Source: Bifidobacterium longum subsp. infantis ATCC 15697 = JCM 1222 = DSM 20088 (GTDB lineage Bacteria > Actinomycetota > Actinomycetes > Actinomycetales > Bifidobacteriaceae). From it: DNA of 64,000 nt. Below the pieces are notes generated by a model. That model made no database searches and was not told the origin of the DNA. It saw only the letters and a list, made by a program, of their open reading frames with translations. The stretch lies in contig NC_017219.1 in assembly GCF_000269965.1 (NCBI RefSeq), positions 1,426,001-1,490,000 on the forward strand, given 5' to 3'. Below, one piece after another: positions 26,063 to 36,735 of the stretch; position 1 is the stretch's first letter; the number at the start of each line of letters is the position of its first letter. The position numbers and the translations under genes are program-made.

Positions 26063-29000
26063 TCAGCGTCCGTGTCGCGGCGTCACGGCATGACGCCTAC
26101 GGACGGAGTACGCGACCGTCAATCCCACTCCCAAGAGCGTGAACGCGGACAACGCCACGATGGGCGCGGATACGCCGGTCTTGGCGAGTTGGCGAATCGT
26201 CTTCACGATGGCCGGTGTCGCCGGTGGAATGTAGGAGTTGTTGAACTCGGGTCGGGTTCCGGTGACGGTGACCATGCCGGGGATCGCGGACGGCTTGTCC
26301 CCGACGGCATCCCCCTTGGTCTTGTCGGCCTTGTCGGTCGGCGTGGCGGGCATGGAGCCGGAATCCTTCTCCGAATCGTCCGTCGGGTCGTATTCGACTT
26401 TGGCGGTCAGGTTGCCTTGCAGGTCGTCGCCCACGGTGACGATCACGTGGTGTTCCGTCCTGTCGTAGGTGACGTTCTTCTCGCCGGTGTTCCTTTCCCG
26501 AATCACGTACCGGTGTTCGCCGCAATCATCCACTCCATCATTGTCTCGACCGTAGGTGAGCGGTTTGAACCGGATGTCGCCGTCCTTGTCGTTCCGTTCG
26601 GTGTCGATGACATTGCCCTTGTCGTCCACGAGTTCGAACTCGAATTCGTCGGCCTTCAGCCCGCGTCCGGTCAGGTTCTTCCTGGCCGCGAGTCCGATCA
26701 TGACGTTCCCCGGCTGGTACGTGTTCTGGAAGAGGATGCTCTTTTCGCTGGCTTTGCCGTTGGAGTAGGCGACGCTGGCGGCGAGCTTGTGGCTCTTCGT
26801 GTCCTCGGTGACGGTGACGGTGACGGTGTGGACGGTCCTGTCGTAGGTGACGCCGCCCAGATTGCCGTCCTGTTCGGTCACGGTGTACGTGTACACGCCG
26901 GCCCGGTCGAACGTGAGCTTGTCGAATTCGAGGGTTCCTTCCCCTTCGCGGACGTCCGTCGCCTTGTCGGATTGCGCGTCGCGTGGAACGCGGGCGAACC
27001 GTTTGGTCTGGAGGAGGTTGCCGTCGGAATCCTTCAATTCGGCGGCGAACTCGCCATCGTTCAGATCACGTCCGGTCAGACGCTTGTCCGCCTTCACGGT
27101 CACGTCAACGGGTGTCGGCGTGTACGTGTTGCCGAATCGGATGTCATTGGCCTGACGGTCGGCGGTTGCCGCGAGCATGCCGCCTTGGTCGGTGACGGTG
27201 ACGGTCACATCGTATCCCTGAGTGGAGTAGCCGATGGTCTTGTCCGTTCCGGCGACTTCCTTCACGTGATACGTGTACGCGCCGGGCATGGTGTAGACCA
27301 TTTGTCCGAATGTGAATCCGCTTCCCTTGTTGGTGACGGTTACTGTTCCGTTTTGGCTTCCGGCTGGCATTGGCATGTCGTTCATGCTGATGGCGTTGCC
27401 GTCCGAATCATGTGCGGATACCGCGTTCAACTGGAACTGGAATTCACCGTCTTGTGGAACGCGGCTGGTTGCCGTATCCGTGTTGACGATGTTTTTCACG
27501 CCGCTGATAGAGTATCCGATGTTCTTCGGACTGTAATGGTTGGTGAACGTGATGTTCTTGCCGTTAGCGCCGGTGATCGGGGTGATGGTCTTGGATACGA
27601 CGGCCAGCTTGCCCGTATGGTCAACATCCTTGACCACGTAGGTGATGGTCGCAATCGTCCCGTCCGTGGTGACGCCCGGAACGGTCGTATCCTGTTCCGA
27701 CATGGTGAACACGTAGGTGCCGACGAGCGGGAACGACAGTTGGTCGAATCGGATGTTGCCCTGCTGGTCGTTCCGTTTCGTCTGGTCGGCGTTCGACACG
27801 TTGGCGGGCGCGGACTGTTGTTGGAGCGTGAATGCGAAGTCTTCGCCCTTGAGCGTGTACTTGTTGCCCTTGGAGGAGGCCATCGTCTTCACTGCGGTCG
27901 GATTGTCCGTGGCGGGTTGCGCATGGTACGTGTTGGTGAATTCCGGAATGTTGGTTCCGTTATCATACTTCACGTCGGCCAACAGTTGGCCTTCGCCATT
28001 GTCGGTGACGGTGACCCTCACGTGGTGTTTCGCGGCATCATACGTGACGCCGCCCCTGTCGCCGGGGGTTTCCCCGATGGTGTAGTCGTACGTTCCCGGC
28101 CGCGTGTAGGAGATGGCGTCGAACAGGACGTCGCCCCGCTGGTCGTTGGTCTTCGCCGTGCCGACCTGGCCGCCTGTCTTGTCCTCGACGCAGGTGAACT
28201 CGTATTGTCCGGCCTGCAGTCGGATGCCCGTATGGTCGGGGTCGTTGAGGGTCTTGTGCGCGCGGAATTGCACGCTGACCGGTTGCGCCTTGTACGTGTT
28301 CGTGAACTGGATGGCGTCGGATTGGACGCCGTCGCACGTCGTGTTGGCGGTGATGCGACGGGTGAACGTGGTCAAATCGTCCGTGACGGTGACGGTCAGG
28401 ATCCAAGTGCGGCTGTCGTAGGTGACTCCCGCATTGTCTCCCTTGCGTTCCTTGACCTGATACCGGTAGACGCCGTCCGTGGGGAACGCGTTGGAGTTGA
28501 TTTGGACGGTCTGCGTCCTGTTGTCGGCGAACGTGATGGTGGAGGGCACCGCGTTCGCGGGCGCGCCGTCCAACGCGGTGATGTCCGCGACGTACCTGTC
28601 CCTGTCGGTCCAAGCGCCGTTCGGACGCCCGTCCAGCACCTTGACCGCTTTGAACGTGGCGGGCGTGGCGGGCATGAGCGTGCCGCTCATGCCGTGGTCC
28701 TCGTTCGGGTCCTCGTACACGGCGGACGTCATCTCGTCCAACGCGGGGAACGGTTTCAGCGTGATGACGCCGGCGACCATGTTGCCGTGCGAATCGTTCT
28801 CCCGGTCGCTGTCGGAGTCGGTCGCCTCGCTGGCGTCCTTCGCGTTCTTGACGGTGACGTTCTGCCTGTGCCAGGCGGTGCCGGTTTTCGGCGTGAACCT
28901 GAGCTTGAACCCGGAACCTGCCGGAATGGAACCGATTTCGTAGTGGCCGTTCCTGTCGGTGACGGTGGTGCAGGGTTTGCCGTCCACACTGGTGACTGTC

Positions 29001-32000
29001 CTGCCGTTGCCATCCACGAGGGTGACGGTCACGTCCGCGAGAAGCCTGTCCGAATCCTGTCGGATGCCGTCATGATTGGTGTCGAACCATGCGACGCCGT
29101 TGACCTTGCGTTCCACGACCTGCGTGACCGCGTCCACCTTGTTGTCGCCGTCCGCCCACCGGTTCACGTACGAGTCCGCCGCCTTGTTGCCTGTAGGCTT
29201 GATGCTCAGGCTGAAATCGTAGCGGGCGTTGGCGGGCAGGCTTGGCGAGGTGAACGCCCATGCCACCGGCTTGCTGTAGCCGTCGGGGATGGTCACCTTG
29301 CCTGTGGTCGCATTCACCGTGGCTTCAGTCCATTGTTGGACCTGTTCGCGGGTTATCTTCGTCGCGTCCACGTTGCGCCACTTCTGGTCGGTCGTGAAGT
29401 AGGCTTTGACGCCGTTCATGCTTGCGCCCGCACCCGCCTTGACGGTGAGTCCGGCCATCACGTAGTCGCCGTGATAGTTGGACTGGTTCAAGCCCTTGCA
29501 GGGCATGACGTCCACCGCATACGGGTCGGTTTTCTCGTCCTTGGAGAAGTTGCCCAGCATGTTCCTGAATCCCAACGGGCGGTTGATGTCGTTCAGCAGC
29601 GGGTCGGCGCGGGTCGCCAACGCGGTCGCGCGCGTGCGGGACACGCGAACCGTCATGTCGGCTATCTGCGCTTTTGGAGCCAATGGGGGAGCCATGTTGC
29701 GTTTCGACTGGATGGTCGCATGGTTCGTGAACGAATCGTTGTTCCTCACGTCATGGTCGGGGTCGGACGCGTCCCCGATGGTGGTGGAATAGTGGATGAC
29801 GGTCTGCGTGCCGGAGTCGGCGCGCGCCCCGTTCACCCTGATGGTCATGGTGGTGGTGCCGTCCTTGTTTGCGACGATCGTCGGCGTGACGGGGGTGCCG
29901 CCGGTGACCGTGCCCTTGTCGGGCGTATGCTGCGAGTACTGGCCGCCGACCGTCATGGAACCGTCCACGTAGGTCAGGCTCTTGGGCAGCGTGTCGGTGA
30001 TGATGTAGTCGGTCGTGTATTGTCCGCCGTCCGTGGTCGTGGACGTGTCGGCGGTGGCGGTGAGCTTCCAGTCCACCGCACGCTGTTCCTTGTCCAAATC
30101 GTAGACGGTTTTAACGTTGCCTGCCTCGTTGGTCTGCTCGACCTGTTTGGCGATGTGCGGTGTTTCGCCGGCTATGTACAGGCTGTCGCCTTTCAGGGTG
30201 TCGGCGGTGTCGCCGCCCTGATAGGCGCCGTTGTCGTCGAACGTGGCGGGACGGTACGTGTCGCCGCTGTAGGTCAGGTCGGGTTTCACGCTGTTCGCGT
30301 ATTCGGGCAGTCGGGTGGTGAGATTGTCGGACCATCGCTGCCATTGCGTGTCCGGCGCGTCCGCGTTCAGGTTCGCGGTCCGGGCGAGGCTGTTGCGCGT
30401 CCAGTAGGCGGTTTCGGCGACGATGGGTGTGACCGTGCCGATTCTCGCGGTGTCGAGGATGCGGGCGGGCAGGGAGACGATCGGCGTGAACGTTCGGTTG
30501 AAGCTCGTGCCGGTCGGGTCCACCGTGTTGTGGTCTTCGAACAGCATGCCGACTATCGTGCCATGGGTTTTCGCCTCGTTGAGGGTCGGATAGTAGTCGA
30601 GGCCGCTGATTTTCGTGTCGCGCTGCTCCCTGTAGTCCTTCCAGTTGGTGCCGTCTTTTTTGACGGCGTACCAGTAGGGGATTGCGTTCGACCGTTTGGC
30701 TGCCCTCATGCCCCACGTGAAAACGTTCATGGGGATGGTCGGCTGCGTGTCGGGATGGTCGTCCACCGGTTCGATGCTGTTCGGGTCGAGTTTGACCAGG
30801 CCCATGCCCATCACTTCGGCGTCGCCTTCGGACTGGATGGTGATGTTGTGGCCTATTTGGAGGCGTAGTTTCGACCCCTGTATGAGACTGTCGGACCCGT
30901 TGCCGTAGTCGGGTTGCGTCCAGTCGCAGCTCGTGCCCGCATCGTTCCATGAACGGTCGTTGTTCCAGCACGTGTATCGGACGCGCGTACTGTACGTGCC
31001 CGGCATGCGGACGGTCATGGCCGAACCCGCATGGTCGTCACCGGTGGAGGCCTGGTTCGAATTGTCTTCCGCCGTGGCGAGACGGTCTCCGCTGACGCCG
31101 GTGGCCGTCAATCCCATGTCGTCCATGGTGATGTTGGCCGTCTGGTCCACGTTCCCGTAATATTGCGCCACGGTCCGGCCGTCACGGCTGGTGGGTGTGA
31201 TGAACTGCAATACGTCCGTGTGGATGGCTCCGACCTGCATGGTGGAGCAGTCCGACGTCATGTAATCCGTGCTGCATTTATTATGTGTGCCGTTCAGTTT
31301 ATTGTGGATGGGGAAGACGGACGTGTCGTACCCGTCGAACGAGACGGTCACGTCCGTGCCCTGCCCGCCGGTCTTGGTCGTGATTGTCGTGTTGCCACGC
31401 GCCACCCTGTCATATCCGTCCGCACGGTCGGCGACGCCCGGAGCCTGATACCGTAGGTCGCCCATCCATGCGAACGTCCGCCCATACTTCGAATCTTCGT
31501 TGTCGATATGCCCGTAATCGTAGAGCAACGGCTGCCAACGGCGTTCCATCGGATGCTTCGTCCCGGTCTTCGTATCATCCGAATACTGGTTGGACAAGCG
31601 AAGCCTATAGGTGATCCTGCCGGACGGAGCCTCCAACCCCTTCAAACCCTTCGTCCGGTCGGGCCAACGCATCTCCGTGACCAATGCGATGCCCAAACCC
31701 AAGCCGGTCACCTTGCCCTCGTCCTTGTTGGGCGCGTTCGCCGCACCCGAGGAGAAGTCGAACACGCCCCTGTCCACGTTGCCGTAGTTGACCATGCGCA
31801 CGTTCAGGTTGAGTTTCGCGCTGACGGTCACATCCTTCGGCGTGTCCTCGGCCCGTTTGTGCGTGCCCGTGTTCGTCGGGTTCGAGGCGTCCCATGCGGG
31901 CCACGCCTTGACGGTCGGATGGAACCGGTAGCCGTGGGGCGCGCCCTTGACGGCGACCGACAGGCCGATGGAACCGGTGCCGGGGTTCACGGTCGGCGAC

Positions 32001-32647
32001 TGGCTGGTCGGCTCCAACAGACGGTAGCAGGTGTACACCTGCGTGACGGTCCCGTTGATGGTTTCCGTGGTGAGTTTCGGCTCGTAGCCGGGCGTATGGT
32101 CCACCCAGCCCATCTTCTCCGCGTCGAACGTGACCTTATCGGCCGGATACGGCAGCTCGAACCGGAAGCCGACGCGCGTGCGCCGATAATAGTCCATGGT
32201 CGAGTCGGGGGTGAGCGTGTACTCGTAGTCGTAGGTCACCGTATCGTAGGAGCGGACGATGTCGTTGTTCTCGTCCTTGTCGTCGCCGCGTTCGTTGTCC
32301 TTGTCGAACGGCGCGGTGCCGGTGATGCGGTCGGTGAGCCTGAGCCTGCTCACGGCGGCGCTGTCCGTGTCGAGCATGTCGTGGACGGTCACGTCCGGCG
32401 CGGCCTGACCCGCGTCCGTCTGCGGAGCGGATTGCGCGGGCGCACCGGTGCCGGATTGTTTGTCCGCCCCGGTTCCGGCCTCGTCGCCGCCTGTGGTCGT
32501 CTTCACGTCGGGTTCGGCTTGGATTCGCGTGGACGTGCCTATGGTCGTATCGTCCGCATACGCGGCGGAAACGGCCGACGCACCTGAGCCGAACAGCGTC
32601 ACGGACGCGAGTATGAGCGCGACGATCTTTCTCAGACCGGTTTTCAT
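26063..32647 (-). CDS. Giant cell-wall-anchored pilin-like adhesin with isopeptide-type repeats, 2194 aa
   Basis: A signal peptide (MKTGLRKIVALILASVTLF) is followed by a large N-terminal adhesion region. A SdrD B-like domain lies at about 1180-1260 (GVAWFDTNHDGIRQDSDRLL). At least six consecutive repeats then span about 1310-2130, each running from an FTNTY-like strand through a Lys-containing PVDVTVKADKRLTG-type strand to GVTYD and VTVTD. These match streptococcal pilin isopeptide-linkage (FctA/Spy0128-like) domains. The C terminus has LAKTG, a hydrophobic helix and RRRH, an LAxTG sorting signal. It probably forms an extended stalk on the wall for cell-cell contact. GAAAGGAA precedes the ATG. 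Base composition is less GC-rich than the backbone, suggesting separate acquisition. Confidence 0.88.
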   Translation of the reverse strand: MKTGLRKIVALILASVTLFGSGASAVSAAYADDTTIGTSTRIQAEPDVKTTTGGDEAGTGADKQSGTGAPAQSAPQTDAGQAAPDVTVHDMLDTDSAAVSRLRLTDRITGTAPFDKDNERGDDKDENNDIVRSYDTVTYDYEYTLTPDSTMDYYRRTRVGFRFELPYPADKVTFDAEKMGWVDHTPGYEPKLTTETINGTVTQVYTCYRLLEPTSQSPTVNPGTGSIGLSVAVKGAPHGYRFHPTVKAWPAWDASNPTNTGTHKRAEDTPKDVTVSAKLNLNVRMVNYGNVDRGVFDFSSGAANAPNKDEGKVTGLGLGIALVTEMRWPDRTKGLKGLEAPSGRITYRLRLSNQYSDDTKTGTKHPMERRWQPLLYDYGHIDNEDSKYGRTFAWMGDLRYQAPGVADRADGYDRVARGNTTITTKTGGQGTDVTVSFDGYDTSVFPIHNKLNGTHNKCSTDYMTSDCSTMQVGAIHTDVLQFITPTSRDGRTVAQYYGNVDQTANITMDDMGLTATGVSGDRLATAEDNSNQASTGDDHAGSAMTVRMPGTYSTRVRYTCWNNDRSWNDAGTSCDWTQPDYGNGSDSLIQGSKLRLQIGHNITIQSEGDAEVMGMGLVKLDPNSIEPVDDHPDTQPTIPMNVFTWGMRAAKRSNAIPYWYAVKKDGTNWKDYREQRDTKISGLDYYPTLNEAKTHGTIVGMLFEDHNTVDPTGTSFNRTFTPIVSLPARILDTARIGTVTPIVAETAYWTRNSLARTANLNADAPDTQWQRWSDNLTTRLPEYANSVKPDLTYSGDTYRPATFDDNGAYQGGDTADTLKGDSLYIAGETPHIAKQVEQTNEAGNVKTVYDLDKEQRAVDWKLTATADTSTTTDGGQYTTDYIITDTLPKSLTYVDGSMTVGGQYSQHTPDKGTVTGGTPVTPTIVANKDGTTTMTIRVNGARADSGTQTVIHYSTTIGDASDPDHDVRNNDSFTNHATIQSKRNMAPPLAPKAQIADMTVRVSRTRATALATRADPLLNDINRPLGFRNMLGNFSKDEKTDPYAVDVMPCKGLNQSNYHGDYVMAGLTVKAGAGASMNGVKAYFTTDQKWRNVDATKITREQVQQWTEATVNATTGKVTIPDGYSKPVAWAFTSPSLPANARYDFSLSIKPTGNKAADSYVNRWADGDNKVDAVTQVVERKVNGVAWFDTNHDGIRQDSDRLLADVTVTLVDGNGRTVTSVDGKPCTTVTDRNGHYEIGSIPAGSGFKLRFTPKTGTAWHRQNVTVKNAKDASEATDSDSDRENDSHGNMVAGVITLKPFPALDEMTSAVYEDPNEDHGMSGTLMPATPATFKAVKVLDGRPNGAWTDRDRYVADITALDGAPANAVPSTITFADNRTQTVQINSNAFPTDGVYRYQVKERKGDNAGVTYDSRTWILTVTVTDDLTTFTRRITANTTCDGVQSDAIQFTNTYKAQPVSVQFRAHKTLNDPDHTGIRLQAGQYEFTCVEDKTGGQVGTAKTNDQRGDVLFDAISYTRPGTYDYTIGETPGDRGGVTYDAAKHHVRVTVTDNGEGQLLADVKYDNGTNIPEFTNTYHAQPATDNPTAVKTMASSKGNKYTLKGEDFAFTLQQQSAPANVSNADQTKRNDQQGNIRFDQLSFPLVGTYVFTMSEQDTTVPGVTTDGTIATITYVVKDVDHTGKLAVVSKTITPITGANGKNITFTNHYSPKNIGYSISGVKNIVNTDTATSRVPQDGEFQFQLNAVSAHDSDGNAISMNDMPMPAGSQNGTVTVTNKGSGFTFGQMVYTMPGAYTYHVKEVAGTDKTIGYSTQGYDVTVTVTDQGGMLAATADRQANDIRFGNTYTPTPVDVTVKADKRLTGRDLNDGEFAAELKDSDGNLLQTKRFARVPRDAQSDKATDVREGEGTLEFDKLTFDRAGVYTYTVTEQDGNLGGVTYDRTVHTVTVTVTEDTKSHKLAASVAYSNGKASEKSILFQNTYQPGNVMIGLAARKNLTGRGLKADEFEFELVDDKGNVIDTERNDKDGDIRFKPLTYGRDNDGVDDCGEHRYVIRERNTGEKNVTYDRTEHHVIVTVGDDLQGNLTAKVEYDPTDDSEKDSGSMPATPTDKADKTKGDAVGDKPSAIPGMVTVTGTRPEFNNSYIPPATPAIVKTIRQLAKTGVSAPIVALSAFTLLGVGLTVAYSVRRRHAVTPRHGR

Positions 32648-32749
32648 CGTCTTTCGGTTCCTTTCGGGGATGTGCCGTGAATGAATACGGCTGTTCCAAT
32701 AGTGTGTGGAGGATGGGTCCCAAGTACGGTTTGCAGGAGAGTTCCCGGC
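32648..32749. other. Short spacer upstream of adhesin
   Basis: It holds the adhesin leader on the minus strand. No GACGCATA motif is present, so this gene uses a different promoter, which I cannot place with confidence. Confidence 0.3.
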
Positions 32750-32872
32750 TCACGTCGTCCGACCGTCTCCGGTCGGGTGACGGTCGGACGGCGGGGATGG
32801 GGCCAGTGTCAGGGCGGCCAGCATGCTCGCGGCCGCGCAGGCCATTGCCGTCACGATCTTGTCGTTCCTCAT
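32750..32872 (-). CDS. Possible 40-aa membrane or secreted peptide
   Basis: MRNDKIVTAMACAAASMLAALTLAPS looks like a signal peptide or single membrane helix followed by a short polar tail. A weak GGAGAGGG lies before the ATG. A 10-bp inverted repeat (GTCCGACCGT, 32757-32766 with 32780-32789) falls within its 3' end. Too short to assign. Confidence 0.35.
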   Translation of the reverse strand: MRNDKIVTAMACAAASMLAALTLAPSPPSDRHPTGDGRTT

Positions 32873-32918
32873 GGTTCCCTCTCCGGCAGATCCCCACGCG
32901 GGATCCGACGGAGGGGGC

Positions 32919-33602
32919 CTATGCGGGCGTGCACATGCCGCGCAGACGCCCGCAGGCGAGCGCGTCGTCCATGCCGCGTCGCATCCCATCGAGGATCCGG
33001 CATGCGGCCGGATCGCCGTGGCGGGCGATACTCGTCCATTGGACGACGGTGAGCATGCCGCCCATGCCCGTCGCGATGAGCGCGTCGTACGCGTGGGTGT
33101 CGATCAGCTCGTCCAGGCGGCGTCCCGCCAGGACGGGCATGTCCGGGTGCAGCCGGTCGTGGACGATCATGCGCGCCACGTCGCCCATGCCGCCGCGCAT
33201 GTACCGGTCGAGACGCAGGGGTCCGGCCTCGTGGAACCATCGTTCCGCGGGACGGCGGACGGCCCGCGTGTCCGCCATGATCAGCCGGTCCGGATAGCAT
33301 GCGGCGAGCGCGGCCGCGACGGCGGGCGCGGGATGCGGGTCCATGCCGTCGATGATCCGGTCGGCCAGCCGGTCCGCGTCCGGGGTGAGCATCCACCCGT
33401 ATCCGTCCGCCCACTCGTGCAACTGCCTGTATTCGTCGCTCGGATGTTCGGGCATGTGGTCGATGAACGCGGTGTGCCGTTCGCCGCGCCCGTCGATGAG
33501 CGCCCCGCAGCTGTTGTCGTCCCTGCCTGCCGTCCGGTCGCCGCGTCCCGTGGCGCGCGTCGAGACCAGGAGCCGCCATTCGTCCGTGCTCATGCCCATC
33601 AT
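32919..33602 (-). CDS. Hypothetical protein coupled to the replication gene, 227 aa
   Basis: A soluble protein (MMGMSTDEWRLLVSTRATGRG) rich in Asp and Arg with several His, and no recognised motif. Its ATG overlaps the replicase stop (ATGA) and an AAGGAG site lies just upstream, so it is translated with the primase-helicase. A replication accessory is the natural inference. Confidence 0.7.
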   Translation of the reverse strand: MMGMSTDEWRLLVSTRATGRGDRTAGRDDNSCGALIDGRGERHTAFIDHMPEHPSDEYRQLHEWADGYGWMLTPDADRLADRIIDGMDPHPAPAVAAALAACYPDRLIMADTRAVRRPAERWFHEAGPLRLDRYMRGGMGDVARMIVHDRLHPDMPVLAGRRLDELIDTHAYDALIATGMGGMLTVVQWTSIARHGDPAACRILDGMRRGMDDALACGRLRGMCTPA

Positions 33603-36112
33603 CGGTCTCCTTCCACCGAGCTTCTCACGCTTTTCACGATCTGGAGCGTCTCGCGTTCGGGCAGCCCGCTGATCCGCCCGCGTTCCATGATGTCCCGGGC
33701 GATCCGCTCCCCGTCCTCGGGATGGTTCTTCCAACGCCCGTACCCCCACCGGTAGAGCGTGTCGTTGCGCCGTCCCTCGGGGATGGGGCTCATGTCCGGC
33801 TCCCCCTCCGGGCTTCCCGGCATGCCGGGGGAGGGCAGGTCGAACGCGGCCGCCGTCCGCGCGGGGGCGGGGGCGTGACGGGGTTTGTCGGTCGCGTCGA
33901 CGCGTTCCGCCCAGCGCAGGAACGCGTCGGACAGGTCGGGGATCCGATCCTCGGGCCGGTCTATCGGCGTGTAGCGTCGCCCGTCGGGCAGGACGGACCC
34001 GCCCATGACCACGTAGCCGTCGCGGCCGATCTTGAAGTCGATCTGGCCTCCGTTGTGCGTCCTGGATTTCAGGCGCGCCCCGTCAGGGATGTGATAGAGG
34101 AGGTGCACGCCGCCGGACGGGGTGCGCACCGCGAACGTGCGCGGCAGGGGCGGCGTCCCGTACGGGCCGACGTCCGTCTGGATCTGCTCCCAGCCGGACA
34201 TCTGATCCTGCTTGTGGCAGTCGAGGTCCACCCACATGTAGTCGTCGGCGACGGTCGTCCCGTAGATCGGCTTCGACGGGTCGATCCGGTGCGACATGTC
34301 CACCCGCGGATCCTGGCATGCGTCCTTCCAGGAATGGTGGGGCACGTCGCTGGACGGGCTCTTGTCCGCATGGCAGGGGAAGATCCGCGGATCCGCCTCC
34401 CGGATCATGTCCGCCCACGCGTCCGGGTCCGTGACCTTGAGATCCCGGTCGGGGACGGGCCGTATCACGGGTTCGTCGGCGGGCATGCCGGACACGGCGG
34501 CCGCGCACGCCTTCCATACGGCGTGCAGGCCGTCGCCCTCGGGGGCGGGCCGGTATGCGGTGTGCGGACGCCCGTCCTCGCTGCCGATGCGCGTGCTGGT
34601 GCGCACCAGGCCGATGTTCTTCCAGTTGACGCGCATGCCGGGGTCGGGGATCACGACGCCCGTGTCGAGCACGCTGCGGATGGCGGCGACCTCCATGTCG
34701 GACAGGCTTTCCAAGTCAATGAACGCGACGGACCGGCATTGCCGGTCGCCGATCGTCAGCCATGTGATCGCGCCGATCAGCATGAACGGCCAGAACCCGT
34801 GTTTGCGGCGGAACGGGAGATAATGGCGGGCGCGCGTCGTCGGCGAGGCGATGGTGCTGAACGCGAAGCGGCGTTGTTCGGCTTCGGAGCTGGACACGGG
34901 CAGATGGTAGTTCGTGGTGATCAGGTGCACGCTTTGCGGCATGCCGTCCACGCTGTTCTCGCCCTGGCGGCGCGCGGAGAAGGGGAGAAGCCCGGTCAGG
35001 AGGGTCTTCAGGTTCGGCAGGCTCTTCTCAAACCTGCCGTGGGTCGGATCGTAGTCGTCGGACAGGGCGAGCAGGTGGCTCATCAGGTCGCCCATCTTGT
35101 TCTCGGCGCTCATGGCGGTCGGCTGGGCGAGCAGGTCGAGGCTCATGGTCGTGGCCTGGTCGCCGAGATGCTCCATGAGGTCCTTGGCGAGCGTGCTTTT
35201 GCCGGTGCCGCCCGGCCCCTGGTACACGTACGCGCATTCCGGATGGCTGCGGAGGAACGGGGCGGCGAGCGAACGTTGCAGGTTGAGGGTGCTGTCCGTG
35301 TCATGGCCGGTCCACTGGTCGAGGATCCATCCGGCCTCGTTCGCGAGCGTCGTGGCCTGTTCGCACGTGCATCCGGTCTCCACCGTGTAGGTCATGGGCT
35401 CGTCGACCCGGTTCGGCGTCATCTCCCGGAGCGTGGCCTTCCTGAAATCCGGTTCCCGGCATTCGAGGTCTTTCGCGCCGGTCCAGGAGCGGGTGGCGCC
35501 GGATCGGGTCTCGGTGCGCGTCCACGCGCCGGACACGGGGTCGTGTTCGAAGCGGATCTCCCCGTCCGTGCACACGAAGCTGCATCCGCGGCGTATGGTC
35601 TGTCCGGCGAGGAGGAGCGAGTCCTTGACCCATCCGTCGTCTCCGTCCAATTGGTCGGCCTTGGCCTTGGAGCCGCCGTAGGCGATGCGCACGGGTCCGA
35701 TGGGCGCCCATCGGCTGGGCGCGCGTTCGACGGTGTGGTCGGGCAGGACGCGCCGGTAGAGGATGCCCTTGCCGGGAGCCTGCGGGTCGGGCAGGACGCG
35801 CAGGTCGGGGTCGGGGCACACGATCTCGCTGATCATGCGGATCGCCCACATGGGCATGAGGCCGCTCGGATCGGTCCATGTCCATGTGCTCGCCCCGTCC
35901 CTCTGCACGAGGCTCCGCAGCGTGGGGATGCCGGCCACGCCGGTCGCGGGGTCGCCGGCCATGGGGTGGATGGTGTTGCATACGCCGGTCACGCCCGTCG
36001 GGTTCCGGAGCAGCACGTGCTGGTCGGCGACGCGGGCGAGGAACGCCCCGTCCGCGTGCCCGGGGGTGGCCGGGCACGTGATGCCGGGACGGCCGTACTG
36101 GTTTTCGATCAT
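33599..36112 (-). CDS. Replication protein: SF3-type helicase followed by primase-polymerase, 837 aa
   Basis: The helicase part has a Walker A (GPGGTGKS, residues 299-306) and MGDLMSHLLALSDDYD as the Walker B region, with SVHLITTNYHLP as a motif C-like strand. The primase-polymerase follows: MWVDLDCHK (626-634, metal-binding D629 and D631), TPSGGVHLLY (664-673, His670) and QIDFKIGRDGYVVMGGS (690-706, Asp692). A PriCT-1-like domain ends the protein (780-830). Usual plasmid and phage replicases have the primase first and the helicase last, so this order is permuted. The start MIENQYG is chosen for its 9-nt distance from GTGACGCATA. It sits beside the ATGCAT-rich element and is the likely plasmid initiator/replicase. 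Confidence 0.85.
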   Translation of the reverse strand: MIENQYGRPGITCPATPGHADGAFLARVADQHVLLRNPTGVTGVCNTIHPMAGDPATGVAGIPTLRSLVQRDGASTWTWTDPSGLMPMWAIRMISEIVCPDPDLRVLPDPQAPGKGILYRRVLPDHTVERAPSRWAPIGPVRIAYGGSKAKADQLDGDDGWVKDSLLLAGQTIRRGCSFVCTDGEIRFEHDPVSGAWTRTETRSGATRSWTGAKDLECREPDFRKATLREMTPNRVDEPMTYTVETGCTCEQATTLANEAGWILDQWTGHDTDSTLNLQRSLAAPFLRSHPECAYVYQGPGGTGKSTLAKDLMEHLGDQATTMSLDLLAQPTAMSAENKMGDLMSHLLALSDDYDPTHGRFEKSLPNLKTLLTGLLPFSARRQGENSVDGMPQSVHLITTNYHLPVSSSEAEQRRFAFSTIASPTTRARHYLPFRRKHGFWPFMLIGAITWLTIGDRQCRSVAFIDLESLSDMEVAAIRSVLDTGVVIPDPGMRVNWKNIGLVRTSTRIGSEDGRPHTAYRPAPEGDGLHAVWKACAAAVSGMPADEPVIRPVPDRDLKVTDPDAWADMIREADPRIFPCHADKSPSSDVPHHSWKDACQDPRVDMSHRIDPSKPIYGTTVADDYMWVDLDCHKQDQMSGWEQIQTDVGPYGTPPLPRTFAVRTPSGGVHLLYHIPDGARLKSRTHNGGQIDFKIGRDGYVVMGGSVLPDGRRYTPIDRPEDRIPDLSDAFLRWAERVDATDKPRHAPAPARTAAAFDLPSPGMPGSPEGEPDMSPIPEGRRNDTLYRWGYGRWKNHPEDGERIARDIMERGRISGLPERETLQIVKSVRSSVEGDR

Positions 36113-36131
36113 GCGCACATGTATGCGTCAC
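36113..36131 (-). promoter_or_regulatory. GTGACGCATA leaderless promoter of the replicase
   Basis: Minus strand: GTGACGCATA, then 9 nt, then the ATG at 36112; no ribosome site. Confidence 0.6.
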
Positions 36132-36196
36132 GTGAGGGGCGGGGCCGGACGGGCATGGCCCGGGGCTTTGCAATATCGTATAGTTTTCCGACCCTT

Positions 36197-36735
<539 letters not shown>

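Noticed and set aside
26060..30868. 1602-aa Val/Arg/Gly-rich plus-strand frame
   Set aside because: Antisense shadow of the pilin-like adhesin; composition follows from the complementary codons.
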